From positions 1,621,501 through 1,685,500 of the forward strand of contig NZ_JAATJM010000001.1 of assembly GCF_011927945.1 (NCBI RefSeq): 64,000 nucleotides of DNA, given 5' to 3'. This document shows, in pieces, positions 52,946-61,545 of the stretch. This stretch comes from Brevundimonas alba. Lineage in GTDB: Bacteria; Pseudomonadota; Alphaproteobacteria; Caulobacterales; Caulobacteraceae. The translations under genes were made by a program, and so were the position numbers. Under the pieces are notes generated by a model. The model made no database searches, was not told where the DNA came from, and saw nothing but the letters and a program-made list of their open reading frames with translations. The first letter of the stretch is position 1, and each line of letters opens with the position of its first letter.

Positions 52946-53149
52946 TCAGAGGAGCTTGAGCTCCACCGCCGAGGTCTTGCCGCGCTGGGATTCCAGCTCG
53001 TATTCGACCTTGGCGTTTTCATCGAGGCCTTGCAGGCCCGCCTTCTGAACGGCGGTGACGTGAACGAACACGTCCTGACCGCCGCCATCGGGTTGAATGA
53101 AGCCGTAGCCCTTGGTGGGGTTGAACCACTTGACCGTGCCGGTCGCCAT
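52946..53149 (-). CDS. Cold-shock domain protein, CspA family
   Basis: A 67-residue single-stranded nucleic-acid-binding protein: TVKWFNPTKGYGFIQPDGG contains RNP1 (KGYGFI) and DVFVHVTAV contains RNP2. It acts as an RNA chaperone in cold or stationary-phase adaptation. The ATG at 53149 has GGAG eight bases upstream and is preceded by a 220-nt non-coding stretch up to the extensin-like gene, long enough to hold the structured leader known from cold-shock mRNAs. A GATTC site lies at 53324 in that stretch. Confidence 0.95.
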   Translation of the reverse strand: MATGTVKWFNPTKGYGFIQPDGGGQDVFVHVTAVQKAGLQGLDENAKVEYELESQRGKTSAVELKLL

Positions 53150-53369
53150 GTCTGCGTCTCCGTAAACGCGCTTTCCAGGCAGGCGCCCCTGCGGGGTCGC
53201 CCGTCAGCCCATCTGGACAAGCTCGTTCAGGCGAAGGAGCGCTGCACGGGTGTGGAAGCCGCGCCAAATCCGGACTGCGCCGACTTTCTCTCGCGAAAAA
53301 GCGGGGCCGGTCAACCGCAAACCGATTCTCTCGTCCGGCGAACAAGGTTACCGGTTTATGGGGCGCTGG

Positions 53370-54131
53370 TCAGGCGCACAGGCCCCGCTCGGCGCCGTCG
53401 AGGTGCAGGTGGTCGCGGTGCGCCTCGTTGTAGTCGGGCGTCAGCACGGTGGAGAACACCCGGCAGGCGCCGTCGCGAATGCGCTTGAGGAAGGTGCGGC
53501 CCTGCTCGCCCTCGCGGCCCTCTCCGGCCCAGTCGCCCGCCACCGAGACCTTGCGGCCGTCGGCCAAGGTGACCCCGGCGATATCCAGAGCATTGGCCCG
53601 CGCGTGCTCCGAGGGGCGAACCGAGGCGTCGGTCTGGCCGTAAAGGCGGCGACAGGAATAGGAGCCGTAGTTCTCGACCCGCGCCACGCGTGATCCGAAG
53701 GTCGCCTCCGCCGCCGGCTGCAGCACCTGCCGGTCCCAGATGACATAGCGGACGGCCAGCGGGCACTGCATGACGAGGCCGCCGGGCGCCAGAGGCGTCA
53801 CCGCGCCGCCAGTGATCCGCACGGCGCCGCGCACGATGCAGAAGCCGCCGTCGTCGCGGTCCTCGGCCCGTTCGACCTTGACCCCCGCCTCGCGCAGCAC
53901 CTGCATGCAGGCGTCGGTGACAGCCTTGACCTCTTCCGGCGCGGCGGTGCGGACCAGTTCGAAATCGTCGACCTTGGACGCGGTCGCCTGTCCGATGGGA
54001 TGGCTGAGGTCCAGCGGCTTCCACGGCAGGTCCTGCGCGGGCGCGAGGACGTTCAGCAGGGCGAAAGCCGCGCACAGGCCGAGGCCGGCTTCCCAGAGCA
54101 GATTCCAGAAATCGGCGAAGTCGCGGTCCAT
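53370..54131 (-). CDS. Extensin-like domain protein, membrane-anchored
   Basis: A 253-residue protein with an N-terminal transmembrane segment (LLWEAGLGLCAAFALLNVLAP) and the extensin-like C-terminal domain common in alphaproteobacteria. RPSEHARANALDIAGVTLADG and DYNEAHRDHLHLDGAERG contain the His/Asp/HxH pattern of LAS-type (MepA-like) zinc peptidases. Conserved cysteines (DACMQ, GGFCIV, MQCPL, YSCRR, GACRV, GLCA) probably form disulfides. Peptidoglycan modification is inferred. It starts 6 nt after the serine hydrolase gene ends, so they form an operon. Confidence 0.88.
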   Translation of the reverse strand: MDRDFADFWNLLWEAGLGLCAAFALLNVLAPAQDLPWKPLDLSHPIGQATASKVDDFELVRTAAPEEVKAVTDACMQVLREAGVKVERAEDRDDGGFCIVRGAVRITGGAVTPLAPGGLVMQCPLAVRYVIWDRQVLQPAAEATFGSRVARVENYGSYSCRRLYGQTDASVRPSEHARANALDIAGVTLADGRKVSVAGDWAGEGREGEQGRTFLKRIRDGACRVFSTVLTPDYNEAHRDHLHLDGAERGLCA

Positions 54132-54137
54132 GCCCGA

Positions 54138-55238
54138 TCAGCCTCCCGCCGTCCGAACCAGCCGCTGGACGAGCGCGCCGAGCGCGGGCCCGCCCCGTGT
54201 CGACTCGTTCGACATCCCGAGATAGCCGACGCCGCCGACAGGATCGAGCAGGGCTATCGCATGCCAAAGAGTGTTCGAGCCCTCGTGCACCAGCACCGGA
54301 CCGGCGGCCCAGCCCGGCCGCTCGACCGCCCAGCCCAGCGCATAGTCCCGGCCCACTCCCTCGCCGGGCGTGGTCAGGACTTCGAAGGCTGCCGGGCTCA
54401 GCACATCGCCGCCCCGGTTCAGGAACAGGCCAAGGAAGCGGGCGTAGTCAGACAGGCTCATGTGCGCGGTGCCCGCCGGGCCCATCAGCGGCGGATTGTC
54501 CGGCTTGAGGAGGGGATCGAGCGGGGTGCTGATGGCGCCCAGCGTCTGATGGCCCCAAGGCTGAGCACCTTCCGGCGCGCCGAAGCCGCCGGACGTGATG
54601 CCGAGCGGTTCGAACAGTTCGGATTGCATGGCCGCTTCCCACGACTGACCGGTGATCCGTTCGACCGCCGCGCCCGCGAGGACATAGTCGATATTGGCGT
54701 AGGCATAGGTTCCGACCGTTCCGCCCGGCGCGGTCGCGAGCGCCGCCCGCACCCGATCCAGCCGTTGCTCGACCAGCGGACGGGCATCGTCGCGGGCCGC
54801 GACCCGCACCTCGCGCGGCAGCAGATCGTCGTCCCTTAGCCCGGCGTGGTGCGACATCAGCTGGTCGACGGTTATCCCCTGCCAGGCGGGGTCGGCGGCC
54901 ATCTCCGGGAAGATGTCGACCAAGGGCCGCTGCCATCGGGTCTGCCCGCGGTCGACCAGTCGGCCGTAGATCGCCGCCGTCATGGCCTTGGTGTTGGAGC
55001 CCAGATGCCAGCGGTCCTGCAGGGTGGCGGCGTCATCCGAGCCCCTTCGCCGTACGCCGCGCACGCCCGACCAGCGCAGCCCCTCCGCGCCCATGATCCC
55101 GAACGCCAGCGCCGGTGGCGCATGCTCCGCGAACACCGCATCGAGGACGTCGTCAGGCGTCTCGCGCGCCAAGGCCGGCCGCGCCGCCCCCGCCATCGCG
55201 GTCGCCCCGATCAGCGCCATCGCGCGTCGTCTGTTCAT
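54138..55238 (-). CDS. Beta-lactamase-fold serine hydrolase (class C-like / esterase)
   Basis: A 366-residue exported protein of the beta-lactamase superfamily (serine hydrolase/penicillin-binding-protein-like). The SxxK motif is HLGSNTKAM (Ser81, Lys84), YAN of TYAYANIDYVL is the second (YxN) motif, and LVHEGSNT is the third (HxG) motif. The N-terminal twin arginine stretch (NRRRAMALIG) with a signal cleavage near ALA suggests Tat export. Start at 55238 is chosen for that signal; the longer frame to 55286 adds no recognisable sequence. Upstream of the extensin-like gene in one operon, so a cell-wall role is plausible. Confidence 0.88.
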   Translation of the reverse strand: MNRRRAMALIGATAMAGAARPALARETPDDVLDAVFAEHAPPALAFGIMGAEGLRWSGVRGVRRRGSDDAATLQDRWHLGSNTKAMTAAIYGRLVDRGQTRWQRPLVDIFPEMAADPAWQGITVDQLMSHHAGLRDDDLLPREVRVAARDDARPLVEQRLDRVRAALATAPGGTVGTYAYANIDYVLAGAAVERITGQSWEAAMQSELFEPLGITSGGFGAPEGAQPWGHQTLGAISTPLDPLLKPDNPPLMGPAGTAHMSLSDYARFLGLFLNRGGDVLSPAAFEVLTTPGEGVGRDYALGWAVERPGWAAGPVLVHEGSNTLWHAIALLDPVGGVGYLGMSNESTRGGPALGALVQRLVRTAGG

Positions 55239-55303
55239 GGTCCGCTCCCGCGTCGCCGTGCAACAGGCTTGCCCGAGGCGGGCCATCGCCTCAAGGTCTG
55301 GGG

Positions 55304-56053
55304 ATGGGAAAGAAGTCGGACGCCTACGAAGCGGAACTGGAACGGCTGCAGATCCTGCTGGTCGAGACCCAGGCCTGGACTATCGACGAGGGCAAGAAGA
55401 CCCTGATCGTGTTCGAGGGGCGGGACAGCGCCGGCAAGGACGGGGCGATCAAGCGGATCACCGAATTCGCCTCGCCGCGGCAGACGCGGGTCGTGGCCCT
55501 GCCCAAGCCGACGGAGCGGGAGGCGAGCCAGTGGTATTTCCAGCGCTACGTGCCCCACCTGCCGTCGGGCGGCGAGACGGTGATCTTCAACCGCTCCTGG
55601 TACAACCGCGGCGGGGTGGAGCCGGTGATGGGCTTCTGTACCGCGGAGCAGCACGAGCAGTTCCTGAGGGACGCGCCCCGGTTCGAGCAGCTGCTGGCCG
55701 GTGGTGGGGTGACGATCATCAAGCTGTGGCTCGACATCTCGAAGAAGGAACAGGCGAAGCGGCTGGAGGAGCGGGTCGAGGACCCTTTGAAGCGGTTCAA
55801 GGTGTCCTCGCTCGACGCCGAGGCCCAGACCCGCTGGGACGCCTACACCGCCGCCCGGGACGAGATGCTGGCCGAGACGGACCATAAGGCCGCGCCGTGG
55901 ACCGTGGTGGCGACGGACGACAAGAAGACCGCCCGGCTGAACATCATCCGCCATATCCTGCGCACCATCGGCGGCCCCGGCGGGCGGGCTGACAGGCCGG
56001 ACGCGGAGGTAGTGTTCGGGGCGGCGAAGTCCCGGGAACGTCTGTTCCGCTGA
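55304..56053 (+). CDS. Polyphosphate kinase 2 family protein
   Basis: A 249-residue P-loop kinase of the PPK2 family, which transfers phosphate from polyphosphate to nucleoside diphosphates (class I) or monophosphates. Walker A is EGRDSAGKDG (residues 38-47); FNRSWYNRGGVEPVMGF is the lid/Walker B region and FLRDAPRFEQLL is a PPK2 hallmark. TLIVFEGRDSAGKDGAIKR matches class I enzymes. ATG at 55304 gives the family N-terminus; GluQ-RS converges on its end at 56053. Confidence 0.93.
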   Translation: MGKKSDAYEAELERLQILLVETQAWTIDEGKKTLIVFEGRDSAGKDGAIKRITEFASPRQTRVVALPKPTEREASQWYFQRYVPHLPSGGETVIFNRSWYNRGGVEPVMGFCTAEQHEQFLRDAPRFEQLLAGGGVTIIKLWLDISKKEQAKRLEERVEDPLKRFKVSSLDAEAQTRWDAYTAARDEMLAETDHKAAPWTVVATDDKKTARLNIIRHILRTIGGPGGRADRPDAEVVFGAAKSRERLFR

Positions 56054-56902
56054 TCAGACGCCGAGTTCGGCCCGCAGCTGTTCCGGTGTGACGCCGTCCG
56101 CCCTGAGCTGGGCGAGGGTGACCGAGTTGTCCCGCTTGGCGAAGCGGCGGCCGTCGGGGCCGGTCAGCAGGCGGTGGTGGCGATAGACCGGCGTGGGCCA
56201 GCCCATCAGCGTCTGGATCAGCACCTGGATGTGCGTCGCCTCGAACAAGTCCTCCCCTCGGACGACGTGGGTGACGCCCTGCAGCGCGTCGTCGTGGGTG
56301 ACGGCCACGTGGTAGGCGGTCCCGGCGTCCTTGCGGGCCAGAACGACGTCGCCCGCCGTCTCCGGCCGGGCCTGTACCAGCCCCGTCTCACCGTTCGGAC
56401 CGCGGCCTTCCTCGCGGAAGGCGAGGGCGTTCCACGCGGTTTCGCCCAAGGTCTCGCGGGCGCGGTCGAGCGACATCCGCCAGGCGAAGGGGCGGCCCTC
56501 GGCCAGCAGTCGCGCCTCTTCGTCCGCCGGATGAGGACCGGGGCGGGCCGCATCGGCGGGGCCGTGCGGCGCATCTCCGATGGCGTCGAGGATTTCCTTG
56601 CGGGTGCGAAAGCAGCGGTAGAGCAGGCCCCGGCCGTCCAGCGCCTCGACCACGGCGGCGTAGTCGGCGAGGTGCTCCGACTGGCGACGCACCGGCTCCT
56701 CCCAGTCCAGACCCAGCCAGCTCAGGTCCTCGAGGATCGCCGCATCGAACTCCGGCCGGCATCGGGTCGGGTCGATGTCCTCGATGCGCAGGATGAAGCG
56801 GCCGCCTGCGTCCTGCGCCGCCCGCCACGCCGTCAGGGCCGAGAAGGCGTGGCCCTTGTGCAGGCGGCCGGTCGGGGAGGGGGCGAAGCGGGTGGCGAAC
56901 AT
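56054..56902 (-). CDS. gluQ: Glutamyl-Q tRNA(Asp) synthetase
   Basis: A 282-residue truncated glutamyl-tRNA synthetase that glutamylates the queuosine base Q34 of tRNA-Asp. It contains only the catalytic domain: RFAPSPTGRLHKGHAFSAL is the HIGH-like motif, RIEDIDPTRCRPEF the glutamate-binding stretch, FAKRDNSVTL the KMSKS equivalent. The anticodon-binding domain of GltX is absent, which defines the YadB/GluQ-RS group. ATG at 56902 begins the HIGH region; a longer open frame to 57643 runs through the divergent glycosylase gene and is discarded. Confidence 0.93.
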   Translation of the reverse strand: MFATRFAPSPTGRLHKGHAFSALTAWRAAQDAGGRFILRIEDIDPTRCRPEFDAAILEDLSWLGLDWEEPVRRQSEHLADYAAVVEALDGRGLLYRCFRTRKEILDAIGDAPHGPADAARPGPHPADEEARLLAEGRPFAWRMSLDRARETLGETAWNALAFREEGRGPNGETGLVQARPETAGDVVLARKDAGTAYHVAVTHDDALQGVTHVVRGEDLFEATHIQVLIQTLMGWPTPVYRHHRLLTGPDGRRFAKRDNSVTLAQLRADGVTPEQLRAELGV

Positions 56903-56980
56903 CGACGCAGGATAGCGGGAAGCGGACGCGATCACAGCCGCCGTGCTTGTGGCCGCCGGGGCCGTCGCTAGGGTCGGCGC

Positions 56981-57637
56981 ATGCAGACACCCTACTGGCA
57001 GGACGACATCGAGGCGGCGCGGCGGTCGATTGTGGCGCTGGATCCGGCGTTGGCCCGCGCCCATGAACGGACCCCGGCCTTCGTGTGGCGGCGTCGCGTC
57101 GGCGGCTACGAGGGTCTGTTCCACATGATCGTCGACCAGCAGGTCTCGCTGGCCTCGGCCGCCGCGATCTGGGCGCGGGTCGAGGCGGGGCTGGGCGGAG
57201 AGGTGACGCCGGGACGGGTGTTGGCCACGGACATCGAGACGCTGCGCGGCTTCGGCCTGTCGATCCAGAAGGCCACCTACGGCCACGAGATCGCGCGGGC
57301 GCACGTCGAGGGCCGCATCGACTTCGACCATCTGGAGCGGCTGTCGGACGAGGAGGCCGTCGCCCGGCTGACGGCCATCAAGGGCGTTGGCAAATGGACG
57401 GCCGAGACTTTTCTGATGTTCTGCGAGGGACGGCGCGATGTCTTCCCGGCGGGCGACATCGCCCTGCAGGAGGCGATGCGCTGGGCCGACGGGGCGGCGC
57501 TGCGGCCTCGAGAGAAGGAGGCCTATGCCCGCGCCGAAATCTGGCGCCCGCACCGCAGCGTTGCGGCGCATCTGCTGTGGGGGTGGTATGGAGCGGTGAA
57601 GCGCGGCGAGGTCGCGCTGGAGGACCCCGCAGCTTGA
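56981..57637 (+). CDS. DNA-3-methyladenine glycosylase II (AlkA-like, HhH-GPD)
   Basis: A 218-residue base-excision glycosylase. It has the helix-hairpin-helix LTAIKGVGKWTAETFLMF and the catalytic aspartate in PAGDIALQEAMRW (Asp159), the HhH-GPD signature. HMIVDQQVSLASAAAIW is the N-terminal core typical of AlkA-type enzymes. It removes alkylated purines such as 3-methyladenine. It is divergent from gluQ with 78 nt between and overlaps the next gene at TTGA, so it is cotranscribed with the TRIC channel gene. Confidence 0.93.
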   Translation: MQTPYWQDDIEAARRSIVALDPALARAHERTPAFVWRRRVGGYEGLFHMIVDQQVSLASAAAIWARVEAGLGGEVTPGRVLATDIETLRGFGLSIQKATYGHEIARAHVEGRIDFDHLERLSDEEAVARLTAIKGVGKWTAETFLMFCEGRRDVFPAGDIALQEAMRWADGAALRPREKEAYARAEIWRPHRSVAAHLLWGWYGAVKRGEVALEDPAA

Positions 57638-58284
57638 CCCCAATCGTCGATCCCGCCCTCGCCACTCCGGAGACCGTGCTCGGTGCGCTGGACTTCGCCG
57701 GGGTGGCGGTGTTCGCGGCCACCGGCGCGCTGGCGGCCGCGCGGGAGAGGCACGACCTCGTCACCTTCGCCTTCTTCGGGGCCATCACCGGCGTGGGCGG
57801 CGGCACCCTGCGCGACCTGCTGATCGGTGCGCCGGTCTTCTGGGTCGGGGACTGGAGATACATCGCGGTCTGCGTCGCGGCGTCGGTGGCGGTATGGATG
57901 GTCGGGGCCCGGCCGTGGCGGTTCCGCGCCCTGCTGTGGCTCGATGCCGTAGGGTTGGCGGCCTATGGCGTGTTCGGCGCCGCCAAGGCCGAGCTGTTCG
58001 GGGTCGCGCCGCTGATCTGCGTGGTCATGGGCGCGCTGACGGCCTGCTTCGGCGGGATCGTGCGCGACCTGCTGGCCGGGCAGCCGTCGATCCTGCTGCG
58101 CCGCGAGATCACGGTGTCCGCCGCCCTGCTGGCGGCCAGCGTCTATGTCATCGCCCGCGCGCTGGGGCTGGACGCCTGGCCGGCCGCCTTCCTCGCCTCC
58201 GGACTGGGGTTCGCGCTGAGGGCCGGAGCGCTCGTCTGGGGCTGGAGTCTGCCCGCCTTCCCGGGAGCCGGGACGCGGGGCTGA
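57634..58284 (+). CDS. TRIC-family (trimeric intracellular cation channel) membrane protein
   Basis: A 216-residue protein of the UPF0126/TRIC family, prokaryotic homologues of trimeric cation channels. Two related three-helix halves each have the kinked glycine-rich signature: GAITGVGGGTLRDLLIG and GALTACFGGIVRDLLAG. Seven hydrophobic segments are visible. TTG at 57634 is the start: it overlaps the upstream stop as TTGA, with GGAGGA in the preceding gene at good spacing. The ion specificity in bacteria is presumed K+/Na+. Confidence 0.9.
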   Translation: MTPIVDPALATPETVLGALDFAGVAVFAATGALAAARERHDLVTFAFFGAITGVGGGTLRDLLIGAPVFWVGDWRYIAVCVAASVAVWMVGARPWRFRALLWLDAVGLAAYGVFGAAKAELFGVAPLICVVMGALTACFGGIVRDLLAGQPSILLRREITVSAALLAASVYVIARALGLDAWPAAFLASGLGFALRAGALVWGWSLPAFPGAGTRG

Positions 58285-58417
58285 GCGTTACCGAACCGTC
58301 GTCCGGCCGTCATCGCCAAGCTGTCGAATCAGGCGTAGGATTCGGACATAGCTAGGGAAGGAGACGTGTCTTCAGTCCGGTCGCGTCCATAAACCTCGTT
58401 CCGGTGGCGAGGGCCTG

Positions 58418-58978
58418 ATGCAGGTCCTGAGCCGCCCCCCGTCAGGCTGGCCCGCGCTGGTGCTGAACGCCGACTTCCGCCCGCTGTCCTACTACCCGCT
58501 GTCGATCTGGCCGTGGGAAGAGGTGGTCAAGGCGGTGTACCAGGACCGCGTCGACGTGGTCTCGACCTATGACAAGGTCGTCCGCAGCCCCTCGATGGAA
58601 ATCGTCCTGCCCAGCGTGATCGCGCTGAAGAACTACGTCGATCAGGACCGGCAGCCCGCCTTCACCCGCTTCAACGTCTTCCTGCGCGACGGCTTCGCCT
58701 GCCAGTACTGCAATGCGACGACCGAGCTGACCTTCGACCATGTGATCCCGCGCAGTCGGGGCGGACGCACGACGTGGGAGAACATCGTCGCCGCCTGCAG
58801 CCCCTGCAATCTGAAGAAGGGCGGCCGGACCCCGCAGCAGGCGGGCATGCCCATGCGCCGCGCCCCTCACCGCCCCAGCGCCTGGCAGTTGCAGGAATTC
58901 GGCCGCCGCTTCCCGCCCCACTACCTGCACCAGAGCTGGCTCGACTACCTCTACTGGGACATCGAGCTGGAGCCGTAG
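58418..58978 (+). CDS. HNH endonuclease domain protein
   Basis: A 186-residue HNH-family protein. Zinc ribbon cysteines are CQYC (95-98) and ACSPCN, with the HNH core DHVIPRSRGG (Asp107, His108) and ENIVAACSPCNLKKGG. The N-terminal LVLNADFRPLSYYPLSIWPWEEVVKAVYQDRVDVV segment is specific to the widespread alphaproteobacterial HNH group, which are probably housekeeping nucleases; not part of a restriction system in this window. Upstream 133 bp contain GAATC and GATTC sites at 58326 and 58339. Confidence 0.9.
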   Translation: MQVLSRPPSGWPALVLNADFRPLSYYPLSIWPWEEVVKAVYQDRVDVVSTYDKVVRSPSMEIVLPSVIALKNYVDQDRQPAFTRFNVFLRDGFACQYCNATTELTFDHVIPRSRGGRTTWENIVAACSPCNLKKGGRTPQQAGMPMRRAPHRPSAWQLQEFGRRFPPHYLHQSWLDYLYWDIELEP

Positions 58979-59035
58979 GAACGCCGGCCTCGTTTGAGGC
59001 TTGTCCTCGGGGGCTCCAGTTTCTAACGAGCAGCG

Positions 59036-59812
59036 ATGAAAATCCGCGTTCGCGCCGACCTCGTCTATCGCTTCGATCCGCCGACGGACGCCATTTACAA
59101 GATTCAGGTGGCGCACTGGCCCGGGCAGACCATTCTCGAGGAGCGGCTGAACGCCGTCCCGGCGGTCGACTTCATCGAAGACCAGGACGAGGAGTTCGGG
59201 GCCCGCACCCTGCGCGCCCACCTGACCGGCGAAGTTGCCCTCACCTATGAGGCGCTGGTCGACAACGGCACCTTGAAAGGCCTGCCGCCCGTCACCGTCC
59301 AGCACGACTGGAACGACCTGCCGGCCGAGGTGCTGACCTATCTGTGGCCCAGCCGATACTGCCCCTCGGACCAGTTCGGCCGCTTCGTCGAGCGCACCTT
59401 CGGCGGAACCGTCGGCGGCGACCGGGTGCTGAAGATCCTCGAATGGATCAAGGCCGAGATCGACTACGAGCCGGGCGCCTCGGACAGCGAGACCACCGCC
59501 GCCCGCACCTTCATCGACCGCGCCGGGGTGTGCCGCGATTTCACCCACATGGGCATCACCCTGTGCCGGGCGTCCGGTATCCCGGCCCGCGCCGTCAGCG
59601 CCTATGCCCACCAGCTGACGCCGCCGGACTTCCACGCCATCTTCGAGGTCTGGCTGTCGAACGGCTGGTGGCTGGTCGATCCGACGGGGCTGGCGCCGGT
59701 GGAGGGGCTGGTCCGCATCGCCTGCGGCCGCGACGCCGCCGACATCGCCTTCCTGACGACGCAGGGGCGTTGCGAACTGGTCCGGCAATCGGTGACGGCC
59801 GTAGCGGTCTAG
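59036..59812 (+). CDS. Transglutaminase-like domain protein
   Basis: A 258-residue protein with a transglutaminase/protease-like catalytic triad: GVCRDFTHMGITLCRASGIPARAVSAY (Cys166), PPDFHAIFEVWL (His200), WWLVDPTGLAPVEGLV (Asp215). The N-terminal 120 residues are a beta-sandwich that commonly precedes this domain in bacterial proteins (YRFDPPTDAIYKIQVAHWPGQ). Many such proteins act as peptidases. No signal peptide was seen. It converges on an M1 peptidase gene and shares a CTAG stop with it. Confidence 0.9.
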   Translation: MKIRVRADLVYRFDPPTDAIYKIQVAHWPGQTILEERLNAVPAVDFIEDQDEEFGARTLRAHLTGEVALTYEALVDNGTLKGLPPVTVQHDWNDLPAEVLTYLWPSRYCPSDQFGRFVERTFGGTVGGDRVLKILEWIKAEIDYEPGASDSETTAARTFIDRAGVCRDFTHMGITLCRASGIPARAVSAYAHQLTPPDFHAIFEVWLSNGWWLVDPTGLAPVEGLVRIACGRDAADIAFLTTQGRCELVRQSVTAVAV

Positions 59813-61545
59813 TCGTCGGCCGCCGCTGCCGCCGCCGCCGTCTTCCACGCCTCGATATGCTCCAGACGGCGCAGCACCTTGTTGTCCGGGTCGATCCGCA
59901 CATGCGCGCTGACGGGGGCCGTCACGGAGCCGCGGCCATCGTTCATTGGCAGGGTCTGGCGGCGACCATCGATCTCGACCTCCACAGGCATCGGGAAGAC
60001 GCCGCCGTCGCCGGTCACCCATTCGAACGACAGCCGGTCGCCTTCGCGCGTCTGGCGCAGGTCGGGCAGGGCGGCCTGATACAGGTAGCCGCGGAAGAAC
60101 CAGGACAGGTCGCGGCCGGCCTCCTCGTTGACAATGGTGCGGAACTCCTCGGTCGTGCCGAAGCGCGGCTGGAGGCTGCCGGGCCGCGGTGTCGCCGTGC
60201 CGTAGACCAGCCGGGTCACCGAGCGGAAGAAGGCCTCGTCGCCGATCAGCATCCGCAGCGAATGGGCGATCAGCGAGCCCTTGGAATAGATGTCGTTCCC
60301 CGGCCCGATGTCCCCGTTGTAGACCTGATCCTCGGTCTTCTCCGACCCGGAGACGACCGGGAACTTGTTGGCCAGGCCCTTGCGCTGGTTGACCAGCGAA
60401 GCCTGCATCCAGCCTTCGCCGTTGAGCCAGCGGTCATAGAGCGGCTGCATATAGCTGCCCAGTCCTTCGTGCAGCCACATGTCGTCGGCGTTGCGGTTGG
60501 TCAGCTGGTTGCCGAACCATTCGTGGCTGAGCTCGTGGTGCAGCAGCCAGTCGAAGCCGCGGCCGTCCAGCTTGTACTCGTTGCCGTAGGCGTTGATCGT
60601 CTGGTGCTCCATGCCGAGGTGGGGCGTCTCGACCACGCCCATCTTCTCGTCCGCGAAGGGGTAGGGGCCGACGGTCGCCTCGTAGAAATCCATCATCGGC
60701 GAGAACTGGGCGAACAGGGCGTCGACCTTCGCCGGATCATCGCTGTCCAGATGCCAGTAGGTCATCGGGAAGGTGTTGCCGAACCGGCTGCGGTATTCGG
60801 TCGTCCGTTCGGCGTAGGGGCCGATGTTCAGGGCGATGGCGTAGGTGTTGGGGTGCGCCGCCGACCAGTTCCAGGTCGTCCAGCCGTCGCCGTGATCCTG
60901 CTTGCCGAGGAAGCGTCCGTTCGACGGCGCCGACAGATCCGACGGCACGGTGATGTGCAGATCGACCCGGCCCGGCTCGGCCAGCGGATGGTCGATGCAG
61001 GGCCAGAACAGATCGCAGCCCTCGCCCTGCACGGCGGTGGCGATCCACGGCTTCCCGTCCGGCGTCGTCGCCCACTGGAAGCCGCCGTCCCACGGCGAGT
61101 TCGGCGCCACACGGGGCTGGCCGGCGTAGGCGATGCGCAGCTGCGCCGTCTGACCGGGCTGGAGTGTGCGGCCGAGCTCGACCGTCATCCGCCCTTCCGG
61201 ATTGGCCCATTGGCCTGCGGGGACGGCGACACCGTCCACAGCGACTTCGGACACCGTCAGCAGGGTGTCCAGCTCAACGACCAGCCGCTCGATGGGGGCC
61301 GTGGCGGTGAAGTCGAGCACGGCGACCGCGTCGATGGCCTTGTCGTCCGGGATCACCTTGATCGACAGATCGGCCCTGTCGAACGTGACGGCGAGTTGCT
61401 CCGGCGCGCGGGGCTGGTCGGTGTTCAGGGTGAACTCGGTGGACTCGCGCACGGGCGCCGCCGGCTCCTGCGCCAGCGCCGCGGTCGCGCCCAGAGCGGC
61501 GGCCAGAGCCAGCAGTGACGCCCGGCTGATAGCGCGGCCCATCAC
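59809..61545 (-). CDS. M1 family aminopeptidase-like metallopeptidase, tandem copy 2 of 2
   Basis: A 578-residue exported gluzincin. An N-terminal signal (SLLALAAALGATAALAQ) leads into an M1-type N-domain, then the zinc site HELSH (337-341) and a Glu at 360, 18 residues after the second His (HExxH-x18-E). The substrate-binding loop that is GAMEN in classical M1 enzymes reads LGMEHQT here. Conserved strings NLTNRNADDMWLHEGLGSYMQPLY and NGDIGPGNDIYSKGSLIAHSLRM. Its start overlaps the stop of the upstream paralogue (ATGA), so the pair is one operon. It shares a CTAG stop with the transglutaminase gene. Confidence 0.92.
   Translation of the reverse strand: MMGRAISRASLLALAAALGATAALAQEPAAPVRESTEFTLNTDQPRAPEQLAVTFDRADLSIKVIPDDKAIDAVAVLDFTATAPIERLVVELDTLLTVSEVAVDGVAVPAGQWANPEGRMTVELGRTLQPGQTAQLRIAYAGQPRVAPNSPWDGGFQWATTPDGKPWIATAVQGEGCDLFWPCIDHPLAEPGRVDLHITVPSDLSAPSNGRFLGKQDHGDGWTTWNWSAAHPNTYAIALNIGPYAERTTEYRSRFGNTFPMTYWHLDSDDPAKVDALFAQFSPMMDFYEATVGPYPFADEKMGVVETPHLGMEHQTINAYGNEYKLDGRGFDWLLHHELSHEWFGNQLTNRNADDMWLHEGLGSYMQPLYDRWLNGEGWMQASLVNQRKGLANKFPVVSGSEKTEDQVYNGDIGPGNDIYSKGSLIAHSLRMLIGDEAFFRSVTRLVYGTATPRPGSLQPRFGTTEEFRTIVNEEAGRDLSWFFRGYLYQAALPDLRQTREGDRLSFEWVTGDGGVFPMPVEVEIDGRRQTLPMNDGRGSVTAPVSAHVRIDPDNKVLRRLEHIEAWKTAAAAAAADD

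Noticed and set aside
56903..57643. Extension of the GluQ-RS frame upstream to 57643
   Set aside because: The extension is antisense to the glycosylase gene and has no synthetase sequence; the HIGH motif begins right after 56902.
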